A stretch of DNA of 64,000 bases from Gammaproteobacteria bacterium. Its GTDB lineage: Bacteria; Pseudomonadota; Gammaproteobacteria; Nevskiales; Nevskiaceae. Both the position numbers and the translations under genes were made by a program. Every line of letters begins with the position of its first letter. Position 1 is the stretch's first letter. The stretch is taken from the NCBI GenBank assembly GCA_026398815.1, contig JAPLSA010000017.1, positions 186,001 through 250,000 on the forward strand, read 5' to 3'. Below the pieces are notes generated by a model, which made no database searches, was not told the DNA's origin, and saw only the letters and a list, made by a program, of their open reading frames with translations. Positions 1 to 8,424 of the stretch are shown here, one piece after another.

Positions 1-2
1 CG

Positions 3-227
3 CGGCGCTACGGCGGCGTCTGCAGGCTGTGGATGAACGCGGCGGGCAACGGATTCCGTACCGGCGGACATCTGGCCGGGTTCGGCTGGGGGACAAACAG
101 CGGCGGCGGGTACTTGTCCGAAACGGCGTATACGCCTGGTAGCGATCTCACGCTGCAGATCCGCGCCCTCGGCGTGGTCGGCGAGATCGCGCGGCTCTGG
201 CGCTGGAAGCTGGTGGCCACCCGGTGA
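3..227 (+). CDS. C-terminal end of a phage structural protein (partial)
   Basis: The frame is already open at the left edge and ends at 227, so only about 74 residues of the C-terminus are visible. The protein is rich in Gly and Arg and shows no family motif I recognise. Its stop overlaps the GTG start of the PL7-like gene (GTGA, 224-227), so it belongs to the same tail operon. By position it is the gene before the lyase in a Mu/P2-like tail module. That is inference from context only, and the true start lies outside the window. Confidence 0.55.
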   Translation, partial: RRYGGVCRLWMNAAGNGFRTGGHLAGFGWGTNSGGGYLSETAYTPGSDLTLQIRALGVVGEIARLWRWKLVATR

Positions 228-1201
228 CGCGCTTCATCCGCACGCTGATCCGAGTACCGCCGACGTCGGTGCCCACCGCGCCGGCCGACATCCTCGACCT
301 CAGCAACTTCGACCTGGCATTGCCGGTGAGCGAGCCGATCGCCGCAGACAAGGTCGGTGGACCGTACGCGGGCGGTGAGCTCAAGTACTCGAACGCCAGC
401 GCTGCCGATATCGCGCAGTCCGACTGCTGGCAAAGCATCTTCCCGATCGGCCGGCTGACCAACGAGTGGTTCAAGGTGTCGCTCGGCCCGGACAACGTCT
501 GGGAAGTGCCCTGCAAAGCGCCGGTGTTCGGTTCTGTCAGCAACGCATTCGAGGGTTCCGATCACACGCGGACCGAGTGCCGAAGCCGGCTGAAGGGCAG
601 CGCACCAGCCAGCCCAAAGGGCGAGGTCCTGCAGGCCGACGGGGCCCGGCTGCGCGGTACGTGCCGGCCGATGCGGTGGCCGGACAACGATGCGAACGGC
701 CGCCCTGCGAGCGGCGCCAGCGGCACCATCAGCCACAACCTGACGGTCTGCCAGATTCACGATCTCAGCCTGGTGTTCGTGATCGTGCTGCTGCGCAAGA
801 AGACCAATGGGCTGGGCCGCATCGAGTTCACCAGCCGCAATGTCGACCAGAGCGCACGCCCATCGGTCGTGCTGCATGACGACGTTCCGCTGGAATCGTT
901 GCTGGATTACCAGCTGGTCTGGGGGCCCGACGCCAACCTGTACTGGCGCAGCCGCGTGAGCCTGTGGAACGGCAGCAGCTTCGGCGGCTACGGTGCATGG
1001 AACGAGCAGGTCATTCCCTGCGACCCCGGCTGGGCGAACAGGCCGCAGTATTTCAAGGCGTTCGCGTATCACGGGACCGGCCCCGAGTGGTCCACGGACT
1101 ACCTGCGTGGCGCGGTCGTCAACGGCGTACTGCCCGCTGACCAGGTCACCGACTACATCCAGGTGAACTACCGGTTCATCGCAGTGGACCGCGCGCCGTG
1201 A
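224..1201 (+). CDS. Alginate lyase-like protein, polysaccharide lyase family 7 type, in phage tail operon
   Basis: The 325-residue protein looks like a PL7 alginate lyase, an enzyme that cleaves alginate by beta-elimination. Three short blocks support this in the right order. RTECR (116-120) corresponds to the family's R-T/S-E-x-R strand. QIHD (177-180) corresponds to the Q-I/V-H block that supplies the catalytic His. YFKAFAYH (276-283) corresponds to the YFKAG-x-Y block that supplies the catalytic Tyr. The N-terminal DLSNFDLALPV (25-35) also matches the usual start of the domain. There is no signal peptide, as expected for a virion part. The GTG start overlaps the upstream stop and its own stop overlaps the next GTG, so it is fully embedded in the tail operon, just before the baseplate spike gene. 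It is probably a tail-associated depolymerase; substrate and activity are inferred. Confidence 0.72.
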   Translation: MTRFIRTLIRVPPTSVPTAPADILDLSNFDLALPVSEPIAADKVGGPYAGGELKYSNASAADIAQSDCWQSIFPIGRLTNEWFKVSLGPDNVWEVPCKAPVFGSVSNAFEGSDHTRTECRSRLKGSAPASPKGEVLQADGARLRGTCRPMRWPDNDANGRPASGASGTISHNLTVCQIHDLSLVFVIVLLRKKTNGLGRIEFTSRNVDQSARPSVVLHDDVPLESLLDYQLVWGPDANLYWRSRVSLWNGSSFGGYGAWNEQVIPCDPGWANRPQYFKAFAYHGTGPEWSTDYLRGAVVNGVLPADQVTDYIQVNYRFIAVDRAP

Positions 1202-1770
1202 GCCCGCTGCTGAACGCCATCCAGGCGGCCCAGCGCCCGCTGCTGCGCCGGCTGCGCGCGCTGGCCAGCCGCGCCACCATTGCCCGTGTCGACGACGCAC
1301 CGCAGCTGCAGCAGGTGCAGGTCACCGTGATGGCGGGCGAGCGTCTGACGGGTGTTCAGCGGCTGCAGTACTTCGGTCACAGCGCCGTGCCGCCGGCCGG
1401 CAGCACCTGCCTGCTGGTGTCGATCGCCGGCAGCAGGACGCATTGCATCGTCATCGGCGGCGAACACGAATCCCGGCCACGCGATCTCGAACCGGGTGAG
1501 AGCCAGCTCTACAACAGCGGCGGCGATCACGTCTGGCTGAAAAACAGCGGTGAAATGGTCGTTCAAAGCCGCGTGCAGGTAACGCTCGACGCACCGCTCG
1601 TCCACTGCACCGGCGAGCTCACCGCCGATGGCCGCATCTACAGCGCCACGGCCGTGCAAGACCCGCTCGGCACGATGCAGGAGATGCGCGACCGCTACAA
1701 CGCGCATACCCACGGCGGGGTGCAGACGGGCGGTGCCAGCACCGGCACCACCAGCCTGGTCATGAACTGA
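1198..1770 (+). CDS. Phage baseplate assembly protein V / Mu gp45-like spike
   Basis: The protein has 190 residues and the layout of the Mu gp45/P2 gpV family, which forms the membrane-piercing spike under the tail tube. An OB-like N-terminal half is followed by a repetitive beta region, and the C-terminus contains the NAHTHGGVQTGG block typical of these spikes. That block has the H-x-H pattern often used to bind a metal at the spike tip. GTG start at 1198 overlaps the stop of the lyase gene (GTGA), and the stop overlaps the ATG of the gp46-like gene (TGATG). The following genes gp46, gp47 and gp48 are in Mu order, which fixes its identity. Confidence 0.85.
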   Translation: MSPLLNAIQAAQRPLLRRLRALASRATIARVDDAPQLQQVQVTVMAGERLTGVQRLQYFGHSAVPPAGSTCLLVSIAGSRTHCIVIGGEHESRPRDLEPGESQLYNSGGDHVWLKNSGEMVVQSRVQVTLDAPLVHCTGELTADGRIYSATAVQDPLGTMQEMRDRYNAHTHGGVQTGGASTGTTSLVMN

Positions 1771-2309
1771 TGGCCGATCTCGCGCTACTGCCGATCGCCG
1801 CCGACCTCGATGCCGGCATCGGCCTCGACCTCGTCGACGGCGATCTCGCTATCGATGATGGGCTGCGCAGCGCCGTCACCATCAGCCTGTTCACGGACCG
1901 CGAGGCGGATGGCGCGGACCGCCGGGGCTGGTGGGGCGATGCGCTGACGCCGGGGCAGGACCGCATCGGCAGCCTGCTGTGGCAGCTGCAGCGGCGCAAC
2001 GAGAGCCCCGCGCTGCTGACGGATGCCAAGCGTCACACCGAGGCCGCGCTGCGCTGGCTGATCGACGACGGCGTAGCCCGCGCAGTCACCGCCACGGCCT
2101 CGTTTCCGGCGCGTGGCCGGCTCGACATGCAGGTCGAGATCGAGCGCCCGAACGGCACGCGCGAGCTGATCCGCTTTGCGGACATCTGGGCGGCGTCGCT
2201 GAGCCCCTACCAGAACCGCGTCGTCTCCGAGCGCCTGCTGGCGCTGCAGCAGCTGGCGGCCGACTGGACGTACATCGCACAAGTTCTCTACCCGCAGGTT
2301 CACGCATGA
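1770..2309 (+). CDS. Phage GP46-like baseplate protein (Mu gp46 / P2 gpW family)
   Basis: The protein has 179 residues. Its N-terminal half has the family pattern of an acidic segment followed by D-G-L-R-S-A-V and then a R-G-W-W-G-D block, seen in Mu gp46 and P2 gpW/gp25-like wedge proteins that join the spike to the baseplate. It sits directly after the spike gene with a one-base overlap and ends in an ATGA overlap with the next gene. In Mu, gp47 would follow directly; here two extra genes intervene. No odd features in the protein itself. Confidence 0.82.
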   Translation: MADLALLPIAADLDAGIGLDLVDGDLAIDDGLRSAVTISLFTDREADGADRRGWWGDALTPGQDRIGSLLWQLQRRNESPALLTDAKRHTEAALRWLIDDGVARAVTATASFPARGRLDMQVEIERPNGTRELIRFADIWAASLSPYQNRVVSERLLALQQLAADWTYIAQVLYPQVHA

Positions 2310-2734
2310 GCGCAACGACCGAAGCCGAGCTGCAACAAGCCGCGACCACCACGCGGCTGATGGTGGAGATCATGGCCGCCGTCGCCCAGGGCGGGCCGAC
2401 GCAGACCGTCAACAACGGCCAGGTCGATCTGCCGACGCTCGCGAAGTTCTTCGCGGACGCACAGGCGCAGGTGAATGCCGCCGTCGCTGTCATCGTTGCC
2501 ACGCCGACCGGCGGACAGAACCCAGCGCCGATCATCCCCAGCGACACCGCTGTACTCGCCGGCCTGGTCGGCGGCCTGGAGTTCATCACCGGCGGCATGG
2601 TGGTGATGGAGTTCAGCAACGGCCAGGTCATCACGCGCACCTTTGCGCCGGGCGAGTTCTATCCGAACAACCCGAGCCGCGTTCGGGCCACCGGCACGGA
2701 TGTCGGCATCCAGATCATCGGCTACTTCATCTGA
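2306..2734 (+). CDS. Small phage tail protein of unknown function
   Basis: The 142-residue product starts at an ATG inside the ATGA overlap with the gp46-like gene. Residues 1-60 are helical and contain the segment VDLPTLAKFFADAQAQVNAA. Residues about 80-142 are beta-rich and end in IQIIGYFI. A helical N-terminus with a small C-terminal beta domain would suit a trimeric fibre or chaperone piece, perhaps acting with the following 1111-residue protein, whose ATG overlaps its stop by one base. I do not recognise the family. Its place between gp46 and gp47, next to the large lyase protein, suggests it came in together with that protein. Confidence 0.6.
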   Translation: MSATTEAELQQAATTTRLMVEIMAAVAQGGPTQTVNNGQVDLPTLAKFFADAQAQVNAAVAVIVATPTGGQNPAPIIPSDTAVLAGLVGGLEFITGGMVVMEFSNGQVITRTFAPGEFYPNNPSRVRATGTDVGIQIIGYFI

Positions 2735-5700
2735 TGATCCGCACCACCACGCCCAACCGCAGCAACATTCGCCTGCAGGCGGATTACCGCCGCAACCGCG
2801 CATTCGTCGCCGGCCTGCGCAGTTCGGCATCGCCGCTGGCCGGGCTGATCTGCGCACGCGCAGCGGCGGCCACGGCGCAGATGGCCAACGGCACCACGGT
2901 CACGTTCGGCAGCAACGTGCTGCGCGCGGTCGATCGCGGCGCAGTCGTCGAGCGTCCCGCGACGCAGTTGATGACCAACCCGTCACTGGCCGGGGCTGAA
3001 GGCGGCTCGCCGGGCAAGGTGCCGACTGGCTGGCGTCTGCCTGCCGGCTCGGTGCTGCTGTCCGTCGCCTTGATCACGGTCAACGGCCTGCCCGGCATCA
3101 CGGTCGAGCTCAGCGCCGTCAACGCGTCGGCAACGGCCGCAGGGCTGACGCTGAATCTGGAACCGGCGGCCGGCATCGCCGTGCCGGCCAGCCGGCGTGC
3201 GGTGTTCAGCGCCAGTACGTCGGTGGTGTCCGCGAGCAATGTGGGTGATGTCAGCACGCGCCTGATCGGCCGCAACAGCAGCGGCACCGGTGTGGGCGAC
3301 CAGGGGCGCGGCACGGTACCGGCCGGCAACCCGGCCCCCATCGTCACCGCTCCCGCAATCGACGACTCGGCCGTGGCGCTGTTCCCGGTGCTGACCTGGT
3401 CGGTGGCCGCACTCAGCACCGGCATCCTCAAGTTCACGCTGATCGCGCCGCAGGTCACCGAAGGCAGCAACCCCACCACCTTCATTCCGCGTTCGCCGCC
3501 GGCGGAGAGCCGCGAGAACCGCTACCCGAACCCCGGCCTCACCGGGGCCGCCGCCGGCACGCCCGGCACGCCGCCCACGTACTGGTCGAACGCGACGATG
3601 ACCAGCAGCCGCATCCTGGCGGTCAACGGTGACGGCAGTATCGACATCGAACTGAGCGCCACCGCTGGCGCCAGTGCCGCGATCCCGGCCTATCGGCTCA
3701 ACGTGCCGCCGCCGGGCGGCCCGGCCGGGCTGATCGCTGCCGCCGCTGGGCAGACCTGGGAAGCGTCGGTCGAAGCGCAGGTGCTGTCCGGCCCGGCAGA
3801 CGCCAACCCGCGCTTGAACTTCACGGCGCGCAATAGCAGCGGCAGCACCATCAGCGGCTTCAATACGTCGGCGAGCTTCGTGTCGACAACGTCGCTGGCA
3901 TCGGTCGGCCGGCGTTTCGAGTCGCTGCCGGATGGCGTAGCCGGTCTGCAGATGCAGATCCTGCTGTCGATCCCGGCTGGCGAAACCCGCACCGTGCAGC
4001 TGCGCATCCGCGCGCCGCGATGCGACCTGATCACGCTCGTCGCCGGCAGCGGCAGCGCCGTCCGTGAGCAGGACGTGGTCAGCTGGGCCAACCCCAGCGT
4101 GTTCGCGGGGCCGAGCACGGTCATCATCGAAGCCGAGATGGCCGCGCTGGATGCCGGCGCCACCCTGCTCGCGCTGGCGTTCGGCGGCGGGCACCGCCTG
4201 CGCCTGGTCGCGGGCGACTATATCGGCGTCATCGTCACATCGCCCGGCGGCCCGCCGGTATCGGCGCTGGCCCCGATCTTCGCGCCGCCTGGCGTGATCC
4301 GCCTGGCGCTTTCCTATGCCAACGGCCAGGTCAACATCGCGTTCAGCGATGCCTGCGACGGCGGCGCGGCCTCGCTCAGCGTGCCCGGCCTCGATGTCGG
4401 CACGGTCACCGGTGCCTGGTTCGGCTCAGATGCCGGCGCCAACGGCATGACCAGCGCGCTGCGCAGCATCGACATCCGCAGCGGCGCGCGGCCGGCCAGC
4501 GACCTGCGCCAGCGGACGCGTGCGGGCTGGTTCGCGCGGACGATGGTCGCTCCGATCGCCGGCCTGCGCTCGCCCGATCTCGCCAGCGTGCCGCCGTACG
4601 AGCCGCCAGCGAACATCGTCGTCGGCCCGTCGATGACCTACAGCTGGATCGGCAACCGCTACTGGAAGCGCTCCAACGGCGGCGCGCCGATGTCCGATCA
4701 CCTGCCGCACGCCAACTCGGTCGGCTCCATCGAAGGCAGCCCGCGCGCAATCCTGGTCATCAACAACGACGCATCCGCGACCCTCACCATCGATTCGCTG
4801 GGCGGCAACATCTACGCGCCGGCCGACGAGGTGCCGTACCTGCTGCCACCGGTACCGCAGATCGTCGTCGCGGCGCAGAAGCGCCTGTTCATTCAGAGCG
4901 ATGGCTACGACGGCCCGACCGCCGAGTACGTCACCGGCAATGACAACTGGTGGTACGTCGAGCGTGACAACGACCTGATCAACCTGCAGCAGGCGTACTC
5001 GTTCCCGTCGGTCTACGGGCCGATCAACACGGAACTGAACGCCTCCCGCGCCGTGCTGTACCCGCCGGCCTCGTCTGCCTACAACGCGGACATCGGCCCG
5101 TGCCGGCAGATGAGCGCCTACGCGGTGGCCGCCGCCAACCGCTGGGTCTACTACCGCTCGGCCTACGACGCCGCCCGCGCCATGCGCACGCTGCGGGACG
5201 CCTGTGCCGCCGACTACTGGCGGATCTCGCTGCCGCCGAAGACCACCATCACCCAGCTGAAAACGCAGATCACGTCCACCGGCATGGCGTATCTGCAGAT
5301 CCGCGATGCCGGCGTCGGCACGGCGCAGGACCATGCTGTCATCCGCGAATGGTTTCGCGATAGAACCGAGCAAACGATCGCGTTCTACGACGCCGAAGCA
5401 GCGGCGGGCACCGGCACCGCGCGCGGCAATCACGTCTATGCCGCAGCGCTGGCCTGCGCCACCGCCGCCGAGATTCTCGACCGGGCCGACTACTACCGCT
5501 GGGCGGTCGGCAAGTTCGAGCTGGCCATGCAGGACTCCGCCTCGATCCCCGGCAACACCGGCTCGATGCTGCTGGAGCTGCGCCGCGCAGATAAAGCAGT
5601 GCAGTACCACTGCCTGGCGATGACCCAGCTGATGTCGCTGGCTGAATCGCTGATCCGGATGGGCTACGACGCATACGGCTACCTCGGTGGGCAGCTGATC

Positions 5701-6069
5701 AAGTGCGTCAACTTCGTCGCGGCAACCATCGACAACCCGAGCCTGATGACCGCCGAGCAGCAGCGGCTCGTCAACTACGGCGGCGCGTGGGCTGTTGGCA
5801 TGGTCGTGGCCACACAGCAGAGCCTGGGCTTCAGCCGCGACATCGATCCGATCACCGGCGAGCAGCTCTTCAACGAGTCCCGCGTCGCCTGGCTGTACTA
5901 CGCCTGCGGCCGGCTCACCGACCAGCAGATGCCATCACGGCCGATCTGGGTGCCGCGCGCCGAGGTCTACGACAACAACTACAACGGCAGCACCGGCGGC
6001 GCCTACGCCACGATCCGGCCGTTCCCCGGCATCAACGTGCCGCCACCCCCACCGCCGGTGATCGCCTGA
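2734..6069 (+). CDS. Large phage tail protein with C-terminal PL5-like alginate lyase domain
   Basis: This 1111-residue protein is modular. Residues about 80-245 and 264-430 are two related beta domains that begin with near-identical blocks (NPSLAGAEGGSPG and NPGLTGAAAGTPG), probably carbohydrate-binding or fibre-shaft modules. Residues about 445-585 look like a concanavalin/LamG-type beta sandwich. Residues about 760-1060 are alpha-helical and resemble alginate lyase PL5 (AlgL/A1-III). GNH (N899, H900) and R951...Y958 reproduce the family's N-H pair and R-x6-Y pair; the N-to-R spacing is 52 here against 48 in AlgL. There is no signal peptide. A proline run ends the protein. It overlaps its neighbours by one base on each side, between gp46 and gp47. 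It is best read as a receptor-binding/depolymerase tail protein acting on alginate-like polysaccharide; activity is inferred. Confidence 0.72.
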   Translation: MIRTTTPNRSNIRLQADYRRNRAFVAGLRSSASPLAGLICARAAAATAQMANGTTVTFGSNVLRAVDRGAVVERPATQLMTNPSLAGAEGGSPGKVPTGWRLPAGSVLLSVALITVNGLPGITVELSAVNASATAAGLTLNLEPAAGIAVPASRRAVFSASTSVVSASNVGDVSTRLIGRNSSGTGVGDQGRGTVPAGNPAPIVTAPAIDDSAVALFPVLTWSVAALSTGILKFTLIAPQVTEGSNPTTFIPRSPPAESRENRYPNPGLTGAAAGTPGTPPTYWSNATMTSSRILAVNGDGSIDIELSATAGASAAIPAYRLNVPPPGGPAGLIAAAAGQTWEASVEAQVLSGPADANPRLNFTARNSSGSTISGFNTSASFVSTTSLASVGRRFESLPDGVAGLQMQILLSIPAGETRTVQLRIRAPRCDLITLVAGSGSAVREQDVVSWANPSVFAGPSTVIIEAEMAALDAGATLLALAFGGGHRLRLVAGDYIGVIVTSPGGPPVSALAPIFAPPGVIRLALSYANGQVNIAFSDACDGGAASLSVPGLDVGTVTGAWFGSDAGANGMTSALRSIDIRSGARPASDLRQRTRAGWFARTMVAPIAGLRSPDLASVPPYEPPANIVVGPSMTYSWIGNRYWKRSNGGAPMSDHLPHANSVGSIEGSPRAILVINNDASATLTIDSLGGNIYAPADEVPYLLPPVPQIVVAAQKRLFIQSDGYDGPTAEYVTGNDNWWYVERDNDLINLQQAYSFPSVYGPINTELNASRAVLYPPASSAYNADIGPCRQMSAYAVAAANRWVYYRSAYDAARAMRTLRDACAADYWRISLPPKTTITQLKTQITSTGMAYLQIRDAGVGTAQDHAVIREWFRDRTEQTIAFYDAEAAAGTGTARGNHVYAAALACATAAEILDRADYYRWAVGKFELAMQDSASIPGNTGSMLLELRRADKAVQYHCLAMTQLMSLAESLIRMGYDAYGYLGGQLIKCVNFVAATIDNPSLMTAEQQRLVNYGGAWAVGMVVATQQSLGFSRDIDPITGEQLFNESRVAWLYYACGRLTDQQMPSRPIWVPRAEVYDNNYNGSTGGAYATIRPFPGINVPPPPPPVIA

Positions 6070-7127
6070 TGCCGCTCTCACGCCCCACGTTGGGCGCGCT
6101 CAACGCGCGCCTGCAGGCCGACATCCGCAGCAGCATCGAGGGCGCGCAGCCGGCCCTGCGCCGCTCCGTCCTCGGCGTGCTGGCCAGCGCGCTGGCGGCG
6201 GCCGTGCACGCGCTGTACGGATACATCGCGGATCGCGCGAAAGCAGCTGTACCGCAGACGGCTGTCGATGATGACCTCGACGACTGGGCCAGCCTGTGGA
6301 AGATCGGCCGCAGGCCCGCGTCGATCGCCACCGGCACGGTCGTGATCACCGGCGATGCGGGTGCTGAAGTGCCAGCAAACACGTCACTGCAGAGCACGCG
6401 CGGCGTCGAGTACCGCACGCTCACGGCCGTCATCATCGCAGCCGGCGGCACGGTGGCGGCTGGCGTCTACGCCGTACTGCCTGGCACCGCCGGCAACCAG
6501 CCGGGCAGTGCAGTGCTCGCCTTCGTCAGCCCCGCCATCGGCGTCGACGTGCTCGCGACCGTCGATGCCGGCGGCATCAACGGCGGTGCCGGCGTCGAAG
6601 ACGACGAAGCCCTGCGCGCCCGGCTGCGCGAACGCATCAGCCAGCCCGGCCACGGCGGCAATGCCGCCGACTACCGGCGCTGGGCGCTGGACGTGCCCGG
6701 CGTCGACCGCGCATGGGTGTTCCCGCTGTACCTCGGCGATGGCAACGTCCGGGTCTACATCGCCGATGACGACTACACGGGCAGCACGCTGGCCAGCCCG
6801 GCCACCGTCGCCGCCGCCCAGGTCGCGCTCGATGCGGCGCGGCCGGTGACGGCCGATGTCGACGTCGTCGCGCCGAACCGCCAGCCGGTCAACGTGCGCG
6901 TCACTCTCGGCCCGGACACGCCTGCAACCCGCGCCGCCGTCACGGCCGCGCTGGCGGATCTGTTCGCCCGCGAAGCGGCACCCGAGGGCACCATCCCGCG
7001 CACCCACATCGCCCAGGCGATCAGCGACGCTGCCGGCGAGTACGACCACAACCTGATCCTGCCGGCCGGCAACGTCACCGCCGGGGCGGGTGCCATCCTG
7101 ACGCTGGGCACGCTGACGTGGTCATGA
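6069..7127 (+). CDS. Baseplate J-like protein (Mu gp47 / P2 gpJ family)
   Basis: The protein has 352 residues and begins at the ATG overlapping the previous stop (TGATG, 6067-6071). It has the baseplate_J layout: a helical N-terminus with a DDDLDDWASLWKI block, a beta-rich middle with G-x-x-V-P-x-N-T-x-L (phage J signature 'evpants'), then the GG-G-x-x-x-E-D-D-E-A-L-R-A-R-L segment with the nearby PGHGGNAADYRRWAL block, all well-known family hallmarks. It forms the baseplate wedge. Its stop overlaps the ATG of the gp48-like gene. Confidence 0.9.
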   Translation: MPLSRPTLGALNARLQADIRSSIEGAQPALRRSVLGVLASALAAAVHALYGYIADRAKAAVPQTAVDDDLDDWASLWKIGRRPASIATGTVVITGDAGAEVPANTSLQSTRGVEYRTLTAVIIAAGGTVAAGVYAVLPGTAGNQPGSAVLAFVSPAIGVDVLATVDAGGINGGAGVEDDEALRARLRERISQPGHGGNAADYRRWALDVPGVDRAWVFPLYLGDGNVRVYIADDDYTGSTLASPATVAAAQVALDAARPVTADVDVVAPNRQPVNVRVTLGPDTPATRAAVTAALADLFAREAAPEGTIPRTHIAQAISDAAGEYDHNLILPAGNVTAGAGAILTLGTLTWS

Positions 7128-7657
7128 CCGCAGCGGACTACGCCGCCCAGCTCGCCGCGCTGCTGCCGCTGGGCAATGCCTGGCGCGCCGGACCAGACAC
7201 GCTGCTCGGCCGCCTGCTGCTGGCGCTCGGCACCGAGCTCGCCCGCGTTCACGCCCGCGCCAACACGCTGCGCCTCGAGGCCGACCCGCGCAGCACCATC
7301 GAGCTGCTGTCGGAATGGGAAGCCATCGCCGGTCTGCCGGACCCCTGCGTCAACGTGGCCCAGACCGTCGACCAGCGCCGCGCCGCCCTGGTTGCGCGCC
7401 TGGTCGGCACCGGCGGTGCGTCGCGGGCGTACTTCATCAGCGTCGCAGCGGCGTACGGCTACACCGTCACCGTCGAAGAGCCGGCATCGCACACCTGGCG
7501 ATTGCGCTCCGCTGAAGTCGTCGGCGTCACCCGGTTCCGCGCCGGCCTGAGCACGGCCGGCGACCCGCTGGCCAGCTTCGGAAACGAGGCGTTCGAATGC
7601 CTTTTCAACCGCATTAAACCCGCCCACACGGCCCTGCTGTTCGCCTACGGAACCTGA
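7124..7657 (+). CDS. DUF2313 / YmfQ-like tail protein (Mu gp48, P2 gpI position)
   Basis: The 177-residue protein contains the YmfQ/DUF2313 pattern: an N-terminal LLPLGNAWRAGP block, a LLSEWEAIAGLPD block and a C-terminal FNRIKPAHTALLFAY block. The family closes the baseplate wedge and precedes the tail fibre gene. The start is placed at the ATG at 7124, which gives the ATGA overlap seen throughout this operon; an in-frame GTG at 7118 is possible. The next gene starts four bases after the stop. Confidence 0.85.
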   Translation: MTAADYAAQLAALLPLGNAWRAGPDTLLGRLLLALGTELARVHARANTLRLEADPRSTIELLSEWEAIAGLPDPCVNVAQTVDQRRAALVARLVGTGGASRAYFISVAAAYGYTVTVEEPASHTWRLRSAEVVGVTRFRAGLSTAGDPLASFGNEAFECLFNRIKPAHTALLFAYGT

Positions 7658-7660
7658 TCA

Positions 7661-8287
7661 ATGGACCGCATCAACCATCCCACCGCGACCCCCGGCCGCC
7701 AGTTCACAGAAGGCGACGCGGGCTCCGGTACGCCAGCCACAGTCGTGACGGCGCAGTTCCTGAACGGCATGCAGGAAGAGCTGGTCGGCGTTATCGAGGC
7801 GGCAGGGCTGTCGCCCAACGCCTCCCTGGTCAACCAGCTGCGGCGAGCCATCTTCGAGCTCAGCTACCCGGTCGGCAGCTACTACTGGACGCGCCGCACG
7901 GAGGTGACCGCATCGCAGATCCTCGGCTTCGGCACATGGGTGCAGCTGCCGCCCGGCCGGGTGCCGGTGACGCTGAACATCAGCGAGACCGAGTTCAACG
8001 CGATCGGCAAGACCGGCGGTGCCAAGACGCATCAGCTGACGCCCGCCCAGATTCCGGCTCACAACCACCGGCCGCCGAACGACGCCACCGGCACGGGCTA
8101 CGGCTTCATCCCCACCTCGATCTCGGGCCAAGACGTGACGCCGAGCAACTTCGACACCAGCGCATCGGGCGGCGAGCCGAATATCCGCAACCAGCCGGTC
8201 GCCCCGGTCACGGTCGGCGCCGACGAAGCCCACAACAACCTGCAGCCGTACGTCGTCGTCGGCCTCGTCTGGTACCGGATCAGCTGA
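7661..8287 (+). CDS. Phage tail fibre protein with collar-type C-terminus
   Basis: The protein has 208 residues. The N-terminus (DRINHPTATPGRQFTEGD) is typical of short Mu/P2-type fibres that attach to the baseplate. The C-terminal part contains GGAKTHQLTPAQIPAHNH, the tail-collar motif, and ends with NNLQPYVVVGLVWYRI, a common ending of these fibres. It follows the gp48-like gene by three bases and is the last gene of the tail module. No assembly chaperone gene follows before the host gene at 8425, so this could be the prophage's right end. Confidence 0.85.
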   Translation: MDRINHPTATPGRQFTEGDAGSGTPATVVTAQFLNGMQEELVGVIEAAGLSPNASLVNQLRRAIFELSYPVGSYYWTRRTEVTASQILGFGTWVQLPPGRVPVTLNISETEFNAIGKTGGAKTHQLTPAQIPAHNHRPPNDATGTGYGFIPTSISGQDVTPSNFDTSASGGEPNIRNQPVAPVTVGADEAHNNLQPYVVVGLVWYRIS

Positions 8288-8424
8288 CCTGCAAGGCTGT
8301 TGCAGTTCCGATTAAATGCTGTTTCGCAGGCGTCTCAAATCAACCTGTCAACCGTCTCAGACCAATTCGCGCCCTACAGCGGTGCCAGAATCCGCTTCTG
8401 GCTTCCCTGTCCCCCGACTGCCCG
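8288..8424 (+). other. Noncoding gap at the prophage-host boundary
   Basis: About 137 bases separate the last phage gene from the response regulator. The first part (about 8288-8345) is less GC-rich than the flanks. I see no convincing integrase site, terminator with a T run, or transposase end. The prophage right end, and the promoter of the downstream regulator, should both lie here, but I cannot place them exactly. Confidence 0.4.
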
